A stretch of DNA of 64,000 nt from Phytopythium helicoides (lineage: Eukaryota > Oomycota > Peronosporomycetes > Pythiales > Pythiaceae): assembly GCA_024867545.1 (NCBI GenBank), contig JANFNE010000006.1:1200001-1264000 (forward strand). Reading direction: 5' to 3'. The first letter of the stretch is position 1, and each line of letters opens with the position of its first letter. The position numbers and the translations under genes are program-made. Below the pieces are notes generated by a model. The model worked only from the letters and a program-made list of their open reading frames with translations, did not search any database and had not been told where the DNA came from. Shown piece after piece: positions 29,297-39,259 of the stretch.

Positions 29297-29510
29297 GACG
29301 CGTTCGGCATTGGGATATCTGGATGTCTATAGTTTACCCAATAAACAATTTCATTATACTCAAAAGATTAGCTGTTTATCGGAGTGTGAAGTTGCGACAT
29401 TAATAACGATGGCGATTTTTCGTTAGTCGTTATTGAGAAGCTAGGACTCTAAGAGACAGGTAAGGTCTGGCTGATCGACGTTACAACATAGCGTATGTCG
29501 AAAAGAAATA
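29297..29510. other. Host spacer between Gypsy-2 and MULE-B
   Basis: No gene or repeat is recognised. It begins with the right GACGC duplication and ends with AAGAAATA, the left copy of the MULE-B target duplication. Confidence 0.6.
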
Positions 29511-29511
29511 T

Positions 29512-29566
29512 GGGAAAATCCCAAAAGGTGACTCACTTCAGAAATTGTCCCAAAAGGTGACTCGAT
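29512..29566 (+). repeat. MULE-B left terminal inverted repeat
   Basis: 55 bp. It contains the word CCCAAAAGGTGACTC twice, 30 bp apart, a likely pair of transposase sites. The open frame of the transposase already covers part of it. Confidence 0.92.
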
Positions 29567-29610
29567 TCTCTAAAAAGAGAGCTAATCCTAATTTTAAGAT
29601 TGCACGCCTT

Positions 29611-31412
29611 ATGGCGGAGATGGTTGCGCTGCAGCACACAATTTGTCAGGCAGACTCCTCATTCTCCACTCGGACCATGCAGAGCGACGCGATAAGCTCT
29701 CTGCGCCAACATCAGTGGCCCACAGGCAGAGATGCGGTCTGTGCTATCAAGGACATGGCGCTGACTGAGGGTAAGCAGGTACATGTTGAAAAACGAGGAG
29801 GAACATTCCGGCGTTTGGTTTGTTCAAGCGCTTCTCCATGCCGCTGGTTTGTCAATCTTTCTCGCACGAAGCGCAAGCAAGCTCCTAATCACTGGCATGT
29901 CACTACTGCTCATCTAAACCACTTCAACTGCACAAGCACAGCTAAGCCAACTGAAAACCAATTGGCAGCAACATCAGTCCTACGATCGGCAGTGATTGCT
30001 GACCCAAATGCAGCAGCCTCTACGCTTAAGAGTCAACTTCAACTTGAGACGGGGCTTCTCTGTGGTCGAAGCAAGCTTTACAGAGCAAAGGCAAAGATAC
30101 TAGAGGAGGTTTTCTCGGACAATCTGCAGTCCATCGAGCTGCTACCTAGTTTTCTATTGAAATTTGCTGAGCTGAATCATGGTGTATTCACAGAAGTTGG
30201 GAAAGATGAGAGTGGAAACTTCGAGAGAGCAATCATAGTACTTGATCCAGCATGGTTTACTGGGGGCCTCCGCTTGTTTGGTGTCGATGCCGCTCATATG
30301 AAACACAACAAGTACAATGGCGTTCAAATTGTTCTAGTTGCTCGTGATGGAAACTTACAGAATCGTGTGGCAGCAGTTGCCCTAGCTCCTATTGAGGACC
30401 ACGCTACGTATCATTGGTTCTTCAGTGCTGCTATTAACCATGGGTTTCCATTGCGCAGCTACCCGGTCTTTAGTGACCGCCATGTCGGCATTGTGTCAGC
30501 AGCTACAGAGCTGCAAGTACGAAGCATGTACTGTACTCGTCATTTGCTAGGGAACATGCGTGCAGACAAGAAAGTAAAGCTGGCTGTTGGCCATGAAGCT
30601 ATAGTGTGGCGTGCACAAGCGGCTGAGTCATCGACACAGTATGATGCTGCAATTAGTGAGTTGACTGCTGTAAATGCACACGCTGGTGCTTACCTTCGAG
30701 CAATTGAGCCGGTCAAGTGGGCTTTGTATCCCCACCTGAATTCTACGCCGCTTTACGGGTGGATAACCACCAATTTTGTGGAGAGTGAGCAAGCAAGAGC
30801 TCTTCGATTAAGACCCAGAATGATGCTACCCTTTGAGTTCTTTTGCTCATACACAAAGATAATGATGGCTGAGGCATGTAAAGTGATGGAGCAAGGTGCA
30901 AAATGGAACAAAGACGGACGTCTGGTGACTCAGCGCGCTGAATCCAAATTTCAGAGAGAGCTACGTGATATGACGAACTACAACGTGTTGTTTAGCTCGA
31001 GTTTCATCGGATACGTAAGCAGAAATGGACATCCTACCGTGTGGACATTGATCCCGGCGAGTGTAGCTGCAAGATGTGGCTCCAGCACCGCATCACTTGC
31101 CGTCACCTACTCGCCGCACTAAACGCTCGTGGTCGACTCAACGAGGGTCTTAATCTAGTCGGTTGCGAGTACACTGTAGCACAGTATACTCGCACCCAAC
31201 GCCCGATTGAGCTCCCCTTGTCAGACGCACTCGAGCCAGATCATTCTCTTCGCCCTGCTGTGTTTCGGCGTCAAGCAGGGCGTCCGAGAAAGCGTCGAAT
31301 TCGCTCGCGGGGAGAGCGAAGCGATGGAGGGAGTGGCGTCAAGAGATACAAATGCAGCAAGTGTGGCCATGCCGATGGTCACAACGCCAGAACGTGTCGC
31401 GCGGTGCTGTAG
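29611..31412 (+). pseudogene. MULE-B transposase (single frameshift before SWIM finger)
   Basis: The first ATG with good context is 29611. The MULE catalytic core is present: RLFGVDAAHMKHNKYNGVQI with the first Asp, PVFSDRHVGIVSAATEL with the second, and MYCTRHLLGNMRADKK with the family Cys-x2-His. The upstream frame stops at 31122. Just before, near 31030-31045, a one-base shift leads into the frame with a SWIM finger (CSCKMWLQHRITCRH) and a C-terminal zinc knuckle (CSKCGHADGHNARTC) that ends at 31412. Apart from this shift the protein is complete, about 600 residues. No intron explains the shift. Confidence 0.88.
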
Positions 31413-31678
31413 AAGCTGCTTTGAGGCACCTGTAGATGCCAAAAAAGCAAGTTAGTATTCCTCAACCACATCCAATGACATTCAAAGCGGTACATACCTT
31501 TTAGTGCGGAGCATTAACGGCTGAGCCGCGACAACCCTCTTCCCCAACGGGCCCTCAATTGACCTCGGTGATATCGATCCGTGTGTCACTCACACAACAC
31601 ACACGCACCAAACCACTTGAGTCGTCAACACCAAGTCGACTCGACCAATCACATCACAATCTTTAACCGCTCTGCCAT

Positions 31679-31733
31679 ATCGAGTCACCTTTTGGGACAA
31701 TTTCTGAAGTGAGTCACCTTTTGGGATTTTCCC
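31679..31733 (-). repeat. MULE-B right terminal inverted repeat
   Basis: Exact reverse complement of 29512-29566. Confidence 0.93.
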
Positions 31734-31734
31734 A

Positions 31735-32801
31735 AGAAATAACACGGAGCTCCAGGATGCTGCCAATATCTGCACCAATGAGTATTATAACATTGGTGCC
31801 TATAACCAACCTTTAACTGTGCCTACAAATATAATAATCTACCTTGACGCTCAGTTTGAACTATGATCTCCAACGATCCTATATGAATCGGAGTTCAGTG
31901 CGATCGACTTGGCTGCCAACATTTTAATCCAATCAATAGTTATAATTTGCATTTGCTGACCAATCAAGAGTGTATTTTTTTTATTATTGGCTAAACATTC
32001 AAGTAAATGTTTCTCATTGGGTGTAATTATTTTTTGATCAATCGGTATGGTTTTGAAGAGGTGCAACAGTGATGATGAAGGGGCAATTGCTAGTGAAACC
32101 TGTTCGTGAAAGACGGCAACCCGGGTCATGCCGAGCGGGAGTCAGGATATCCATATCGTATGATTTTGTACCAAGCATTCACTTATGCAACGAAATATCG
32201 GCGCCTCTTAGCTGTCGACGAGGACGTGTTGTTGTTGACGGGACCAACTGATGGCTATCTGGTATCAAGAAGGACCCGTACCGCCTGCTCAACTTCCAAA
32301 AGGATACTCATAGCTCACGCACAATGACGGTGCATCTTATGCGGCATCTCGATCAGCATGTGGCAGCAGGACGTACGTCAGTATGTATTGCAGCGAATCG
32401 ACTTGCATCACACACGTCACGAACTCCTGCCCATTCTTGGTCTGATCGACCAAGACGGAGAATGAACACCGCTAGAAAAAGCTATTTGTTCATGATGGAA
32501 CTACCACGGGCTCGTGTGCTTCACGCCTGCACGCTTAACGAGTAAGTGGTCTCGGTGGTGGCTCTTGAGCGGGTGCGAGCGAAAGGACCTTCTCCACGAC
32601 AAAATGCTCGAGCCTCGCACGTGCAACGAGAAGATAAATAAGGCTACATGGACAGCGTGGCGAATTGTCGATTGCTCTGGCAGTTGCACGACAGAAATCT
32701 AGTTTGGCTACAGATAGACTCTATTTTCGCTCACTCTGATCGGTTACTTGCTCGAGGAAGCTGAAGGTGCCCAGTCTCAATCATCCTGCCAGCCCAGCAC
32801 A
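31735..32801. other. Region of uncertain coding content upstream of the channel gene
   Basis: The first ~330 bp are AT-rich with no plausible gene. From 32106 to 32545 two overlapping plus frames (32106-32327, 32324-32545) have believable composition (…MILYQAFTYATKYRRLLAVD…, …VHLMRHLDQHVAAGRTSV…), and 32540-32702 continues in a similar style (…NEKINKATWTAWRIVDCSG…). They look like one decayed gene in several frames, but I do not recognise the family. The last ~100 bp would hold the promoter and leader of the channel gene. Confidence 0.35.
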
Positions 32802-35256
32802 ATGACTGATGGTGGCTCAGATTCGACTGCCAAGGTGACTCCGAGCTCACCACCAGTTCAGCCTCTTAGCGACATTAGCCTGCGAAAATTGACAGTACTC
32901 GAGCGAGAGCAAACACCAACGAAATCCTCACGTCTGCGGCTGTCGGGCATCAGCGCCGCAAAGACGGATGTGGTCCCGGCATCGAATCGAGTGTCGCTCA
33001 AGCTGGCAGAGCAGGAGCGATTGGTCCGCCTTGCCCGCTCGAATCAGAGGGAGAACTACATGATTTCACCGGACTCGATGATCCGCTATTGGTGGGACCT
33101 CTTGATGGCACTTGTGACGATTGTGCTCATCTGGCGAGTGCCGTACACGATCGCCTTTGGTGAAGGCAACAAGCTCTATTGGTACATCTTCAACAAAGGA
33201 AGCGACGCGATTTACATGGCCGACGTGATTCTCAACTTTCGGTGTGAACAGAAGCACCAAATCGCCATTTCATTCACCCAAAATGGATCCTGACCTTGGA
33301 TGAATTTGTCGATGACAGGACAGGGTACACAGAAGACGCTGAAGTCGTGATGGATAGCAAAAAGGTGGCGATTCGATATATCAAGGTGGGTCTTTTCACT
33401 TCCACACTCACTATGAGCACGCTGACAATCGGCTGTGCTCCAGAGCTGGTTTCTAGTTGACCTTATCGGTTCAATACCTGTCGAAACAATCATGGGGTCG
33501 CACTCCTCCGGGGTGGAGCGAAAAGCTATCAAGGCTTCATTCAAGTATATCAAGATACCAGTACGCTGAGTGCTTGTTTGTTTGTCCCCGCGACTGTGAT
33601 CATCCATCGAGCAGGTGAAACTAATGCTTGTCGTGGTCTCGTTGCGTAGAAACTCTTTCGGATCACTCGACTGATCAAATTCGTGCAGTAAGTTCTTGCA
33701 ACACATTTTGTGGAGGCTCGCCCGCCCTTATCTCACACGGATCCCGCAACAGGAAGTACATGAAGTACGCGTACGCAGTCCAAGTCTTTGCCTGCTACAT
33801 CACCATCATCCACTGGATCGCTTGCCTTTGGGCTGGTCGCGTCGTCACCATCGCTCAGTACGATGACGAGCTACTCGAGTATAGCGAAGCAGTGTACTCA
33901 GCCGTGCTGCTCATGCTCAACATATCTGGTGTGGACGTCAAACCCGAGTGGACCTTCCTTTGTGCCGTGCTGGGACTCGTTGGATTCCTGTTTCAGTGCA
34001 TGACGCTGGCAAGTATTACAGCCGTTGCCATGTCGTCTGGTTCTCGCGCGCTACAGTATCAGGAGAAAGTTCGAATGGTAATGAGCGACCTGAAGGCACT
34101 GCAAGTCCCAGTTGATCTTCGAAAGGCTACAAAGGCGTACTACGAGACGTTATGGCGCATGAAAAACACGTCTGATCGCTACGAAAAGGCAATCTACGAA
34201 GACGAGGATTTATCCCCAGCTCTTCGTTCGGAGATCGCGTTGTACATCCATCGCAGCTTGGTTGCGACAGTTCCACTTTTTCAAGGCTGCTCAGATTCGT
34301 GCTTGGCATGCGTCGTTATGAAGCTAAAGACCCAACTGTTCATGCGAGGTGATGTCGTTTATCACAAAGGAGACCCAGCCAACTCGATGGTTATCATTAG
34401 TCGAGGGAAGGTCAAGGTCATCTCACCGGATAACGAAGGAATCCTGGCTGTTTTGAAGCCTGGCAGCTTTTTCGGCGAGATTGGGCTGCTTCGCAACATG
34501 ACGCGCTCCTGCACCGTCGTAGCTGGGACATTTTGCGAGCTGAAATCGCTCGAGCGAAACGATGCAGAGGAGGTATTCGACTCGTTCCCGCAGATTTTTG
34601 ACCGACTGCTGGCAGAAGCCGAAAAGCGCCGCCAAGACACACGGCTGAAAGCAAAGCTGTACAATGTCAAAGTGCTCGACAACGCGCACGCAGTCGACGT
34701 GAGTAGCATCGTTGACTCGCATCAGAGTCCAAGCGAAAACCCAAACTTGCAGCCATTTATGCATGGAGGATCCGACTCGGGCGTGGGCGATTCGCATACG
34801 AGCGGCGCCAAGAAAAAGCTAGTGCGAGGAAACTCCTTCCAGTCAGAAGAAGGAGGGGTGATCAACTCGGAGCTCGATAACATGACGCACAACCTGGAAG
34901 AGATCCAGCGTCTGATGGACGTGCTCAAGGACACGCACATGCGACTTGCTCGTGTGCACCAGCGTCGCGAATCAATCCATGCTGCCCTGGGCGGGGTCAA
35001 GCCCAGTGCGGCCAGCGGGCTGACTCCAGCCCTGATCGCACGCGCACACGCCTTCAGCTCGCTGCACCCGGCTGTGAACGAAAGCGGGTCTCAGCGGTCG
35101 CTCAACGTGTTGAGCCACAACAATGGAGGGTCCCAGCGATCGCTTGGCGTGGTGGAGATCACCCACACGATCCCGCTCGTCGAGGTTGAGCAGATGCCAG
35201 CCGAGCCAGTGGAAGTTCCTGGTCGGAAGAAGCTCCACCGCCGCCAGAGCAGCTAG
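32802..35256 (+). CDS. Cyclic-nucleotide-binding ion channel (CNG/HCN/EAG-type)
   Basis: Five exons: 32802-33241, 33319-33385, 33444-33560, 33650-33687, 33753-35256; all GT-AG, in phase, 721 residues. The cytosolic N-terminus is followed by S1 (…WWDLLMALVTIVLIWRVPYT…, ~97-119), S2 (…SDAIYMADVILNFR…), S3, a short basic S4 (…KLFRITRLIKFVQ…), S5 (…YAVQVFACYITIIHWIACLW…) and S6 (…LCAVLGLVGFLFQCMTLA…). A C-linker and cNMP-binding domain (~385-505) carry FGEIGLLRNMTRSCTV, the phosphate-binding cassette. The long tail is Ser-rich with a short coiled coil. The pore loop lacks the GYG potassium filter (…MLNISGVDVKPEWTF…), so ion selectivity cannot be predicted. The protein would sit in a membrane and respond to cAMP or cGMP. 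Confidence 0.9.
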
Positions 35257-35767
35257 GCGATCACTTCGTGCGGAGGCTGTGGCTCTTCTCAGGCGTGCAG
35301 GACTTTGGGTGTCGTTGTGCTGGCATGGGTGTAGACGTTCTCTGCCTCACAAAAAAAATCCTTGAGATGATCAGCAGCGTGTGACGCACTTGCCACCTTA
35401 CAGCAGTTGACGCCAGCTCGTCACCCTGCACTGCCGCACCAGCTCTGCATGAAGCCGCTGCCCATACAGCAAGCGACACACCACACGCGTCCATCGCATC
35501 CATCGCATCCACCACCTCGGTCGCTGCCGTCGACCTGATCATCTGCAGTTGCCGTGCGATTACGCCGCTGCTGCGACACCACCCGTCCAAGTTGCTCGAA
35601 CGTTGCGCGAACGCCGCTGCTGCGCCGTATCCCCCCTCCTAACGGCGCCGCAAGACGTCTCCTGGCCAGAGCCGGGGCGAAACGGATATGCCCCCACGAG
35701 CAGCTCCAAAGGCGGCGGCACTGCGCAAGTCGCGCCCGCCCGCCTGCAGCTCCTCGCGTCCGCCGCC
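35257..35767. other. Intergenic region
   Basis: 3' flank of the channel gene and leader of the ceramidase gene. An open frame extends upstream of the ceramidase ATG but has no other ATG in frame. No further feature is recognised. Confidence 0.6.
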
Positions 35768-36814
35768 ATGAGCGTCGCCATGAGCGCCGCCATGCGCTCC
35801 GAGGCGCCTCGCAACGGCTACTGGGGGCCGGTGACGTCGACGATCGACTGGTGCGAGCCCAACTACGAGCGCAGCTTGTACGTGGCCGAGTTCTGGAACA
35901 CGGTCAGCAACCTGCTCTTCGTGCTCGTCGGGCTCTACGGCCTCGCGCAGTCCATGCGCCAGGGCTTCGAGTGGCGCTTCCACGCCCAGTTCGTAGGCAT
36001 CATGGTCACGGGGTTCGGCTCCGCCATGTTCCACGGCACGCTGCAGCACGTGTGAGTAGTAGTCGGGGCGTCGGCTTTGGTTGGAATGCCGGTGGACGCA
36101 CTGACGCGCTCCTGGCGGCGATATGCAGGTACCAGCAGTGCGACGAGACGCCCATGATCTGGGCCATGCTCATCTGGTGCGTCGACTAGTGCTGCGTGCC
36201 GGTGGAGATGCAGATGGAGCTAACGCGAGAACGCAGGATCTACATTGTGTATAACAACGAGATCGAGCAGATGCGCGTGCCGAACGCGCTCGTCATCGGC
36301 TCGCTCGTGGCCGTGGGCGTCGGCTTTGCCGTCGTGCACGCCATCCACCGGTTCACGACCGTCTTCCAGGTCTTCTTCGGCGTGCTGGCGGTGCTGTGCG
36401 CCATCCGCCTCGGCATGCACTACAACCAGGTCAAGAACCCGCGCGCGAGGGCTCTGGCGCGCTCGTACATCTACTTCAGCCTCGTGGGCTTCGGCTTTTG
36501 GCTCGTAGACTACCATTACTGCCACGTCATGCGCGATCTCCCGGTCAACCCGCAGGGTCACGCTTGGTGCGTCCTCCTCGCTTGTTCTCGACGAGATTCG
36601 ATAGAGAGCCACGTCACTGACTCTTGTGGTACTTGTCAGGTGGCACATCTTCATGGGACTCTCGACCTACCACGGCCCCGTGTTCATGCAGTACGTCCGC
36701 ATGGAGCAGCTCCAGAAGAAGGTCGAGGTCCGCGACACGTTGTTCGGCATTCAGACCATCGTCGTCCAGCCCGAGGACGACGCCGACTGCAATGGCAAGC
36801 CAAAGACGCTGTGA
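35768..36814 (+). CDS. Alkaline (phyto)ceramidase
   Basis: Exons 35768-36051, 36129-36176, 36237-36566 and 36640-36814; phases agree; 278 residues, close to the family's usual 265-280. It hydrolyses ceramide to sphingoid base and fatty acid in ER/Golgi membranes. Hallmarks: GYWGPVTSTIDWCEPNY near the N-terminus, AEFWNTVSNLLF (first membrane helix), and GSAMFHGTLQH with the Ser and His that line the zinc site in human ACER3. The Asp of YQQCDETPM and the two His of WHIFMGLSTYH complete that site. Seven hydrophobic segments fit the family. I chose the ATG at 35768 because it lies shortly before the conserved GYWG motif; two further in-frame ATGs (35780, 35792) are possible. Confidence 0.95.
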
Positions 36815-37282
36815 GTCGCCTCCGGCGGGTCAAGTCTCGCGTGCATCGGACATTTCATGCGTGTATTCTGTCGGGCCGGCATGGCACGCAGCCTCCTTTT
36901 TTTATTTGATGAATGAATGAACTCTCTTCTTCTACCGACCACGCGGGTCTTCGTGGAGAGTTTCAATGCCTCATGCAGAGTCGCCACCAGCGTCCATGCC
37001 ATTCCTTGCTGCCGCATTTGACGCAGCAGCACCTCGGCCCCAACCAACCACTGCTGCAGCACCACCTTCATCTCGTCTCGGTCCATGACGAGGCTTCTCA
37101 TGCGACAACGCCCCTCAGTCGCTCGCCTGCACACAACTCAGCCACCGTCCATGATCGCCCACGATCCCATCCAGTCAGCTGTTGAAGCCAGTATTGCTCA
37201 CGTAAAACAAAAGTTTTGACATACTCAGTACCATTCCGCCCGCCGCTTTACCACACAACCCAACGTGACGCCGCCGCCAAAA
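36815..37282. other. Intergenic region
   Basis: Between the ceramidase stop and the carrier ATG. It is Pro/Ser/His-biased in all frames, without convincing coding. The leader of the carrier gene ends ccaaaaATGG, a good start context. Confidence 0.6.
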
Positions 37283-38375
37283 ATGGCGCTGAGCAAACCC
37301 ATGGAGATGCTGGCGGCGGCCACCGCCGCGGGCGTCGGCGGCTTCGTGGCCACCGGCGCGCTGTACCCGCTCGACACGCTCAAGACGCGGCTGCAGTCGG
37401 GCGCGGCGGCGCTGCCTGGCGACGGCGCGGGCCGCCTGGCCGCGCTGCGGTCGCTCTACAGCGGCATGCAGTACAAGATCGCCGAGTCGACGACCTCCAA
37501 GTTCTTCTACTTCTACGCGTACACGCTGCTGGCGCAGGTGGTGGCGCCGCGCGACGGCAGCCCCATCGGCACGGGCACCAACCTCGCCATCGGATACCTG
37601 AGCGAGTTCGTGCACCTGCCCGTGACGCTGCCCATGGAGGTCATCGCCACCAAGCTGCAGACCGGCGCCAAGGGCGCTGCTGGCGCCGGCGTCGTGCAGA
37701 TTGTGCGCTCCGTGTTCCAGGAGAGCGGCATCGGAGGGTTCTACAAGGGCTTCCACGCCTACTTTGTGCTCTGCCTGCAGCCCGCCATCCAGTACACCGT
37801 CTTCGAGCGCGTCAAGGTGCTCTACCTCGCGCGCTTCAAGAAGGCGGCGCAGTCGCTCGGCGCGTTCGAGGTGCGCTGCGCTTTCTACCACGACTATTTG
37901 AGGCAGTGGGGGGAGTTTTGTACTGATCAAACGATTGCATTACTGCCTGCAGGCGTTCGTGCTCGGCGCGGTGGCGCGGTCCATCGCGACACTGCTGCTG
38001 TTCCCGTACATCCGCGCCAAGGTGATCCTGCAGTCCAAGAAGAAGAAGAGCGCTGCCATCGCCGGCGACCTCGAGAGCGGCGAGAAGGCGCCCGCCGCCG
38101 AGCAGGACGGCATCGTGTCGACGCTGCAGCGCGTGTACACGGAGGAGGGTCCGCTGGCGCTCTACCGCGGTCTCTGGCCGGAGCTCACAAAGGTGTGTCT
38201 CGCCGTGTTGTTGTCGGGGGGGGGGGGGGGGTGACATGTCTGTCCATCGACTAACTCTGCATATCACGCACTCGAGCAGGGCGCGCTCTCGTCCGCCGTC
38301 ATGCTCATGATCAAGGAGAAGATCCAGATGTACATCACGCTGCTGATGATCCTCGCAAACTCGCAGGCGTCCTAA
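37283..38375 (+). CDS. Mitochondrial-carrier-family protein, peroxisomal adenine-nucleotide carrier type
   Basis: Exons 37283-37870, 37953-38192 and 38280-38375; 307 residues, normal for the SLC25 family. Three repeats of two helices each are visible. The first signature is YPLDTLKTRLQ. The second is degenerate (LPMEVIATKLQ) and the third reads FPYIRAKVILQ. The KFFYFYAYTLL segment in helix 2 and the third signature are like PMP34/PXN carriers, which exchange cytosolic ATP for AMP/ADP (or CoA/NAD in plants) across the peroxisomal membrane. A basic loop (KKKKSAAIAG) lies before the last repeat. The transported substrate is inferred from family likeness. The second intron carries a 16-base G tract (38216-38231). 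Confidence 0.9.
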
Positions 38376-39259
38376 CTGCGCACCGAACGATGATTGCTTG
38401 CTCGCTGCGTGTTGCAGCGCTACTCTCCACGTAAACCCCGCGTTCGAGTGTCGAGTTGCACGGTCGCCTCCCCCCTAACTCACTGCTTCCCCTCCAGAAA
38501 GAAGAAATCCACCGTGGGATCCTCTACTCGCCCGAGAAGACGAGCCCCATCCCAGGAGCAGCTCCACGCGTCGGACGCGCTCGCCGATGGCTCGTGGCCC
38601 TTCCAATCCAAACAATCGCCGAGCGCAATCCACACACTCGCCCACCACCTGCCGAGCCCATCGAGCAGCTCCGTCCTTCTCACCTCAACGTCCTGACGGG
38701 AGAAAGCAGCAGTGACGCTCACGCTCGGATTACGCACAACCGGGCCGGCTGGTCATCCAATGTATAGTGAACGCAAGAGAAACAGGTTGCAGCCAGGGAG
38801 TGAGTGAGGGGGGGGGGGGGGAGGAAAACAACACACAAAATGACTACCCGGGATTCTGGTTTCGCCGAATCGCACGCGCTCTCTTGGCGTTTGTATGGGA
38901 AACACCTCAAAACCTCGCGCCACTGGCATTTTTTTTCCGCCCAGCAAGCCACCAAACAAACGCCAGGTCGTTGGCTTGTTGGCTTGTGCGGCAAATAAAA
39001 AGGGAGCGGCGGCGGCATACAATCGCCCATAGTCCAAGCGCGCGCCCCCCACGAGCGAGCGCCCAAGCGAGACTGCGGCCGTCGCGAGGCGTCGTCGGCG
39101 GCGCACACCCAGCGGCAGCGCGCGACCGGCGCGACTCGGCAGCGCGCGCCCCGGCTCCGCGACGCGCCTGGCTCCCGGCGAGTGCCGCTCTCGCCCCGAT
39201 CGGCTCGGTGGAAGCCGCGGTAGCCCCCGAAACGCCCAGGACTCGACGCGCCGGCCAGC
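38376..39259. other. Intergenic region with a G tract
   Basis: No gene is recognised in 880 bp. It holds a 14-base G run (38808-38821). The last 200 bp before the next ATG are very GC-rich and would be the promoter and leader of the cyclase-domain gene. Confidence 0.6.

Larger units (their letters stand above)
29511..31734 (+). mobile_element. MULE-B: compact Mutator-like element
   Basis: The ends are perfect ~55-bp inverted repeats (29512-29566 and 31679-31733) starting gggaaaatcccaaaaggtga. The target duplication is AAGAAATA plus one mismatched base (29503-29511 against 31734-31742), matching the 8-9 bp typical of Mutator elements. The only gene inside is a MULE transposase with one frameshift. 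The clean ends suggest a fairly young insertion. Confidence 0.93.

Noticed and set aside
31851..32129. 92-codon minus ORF upstream of the channel gene
   Set aside because: AT-rich with ordinary chance length, no domain and no neighbour that continues it.
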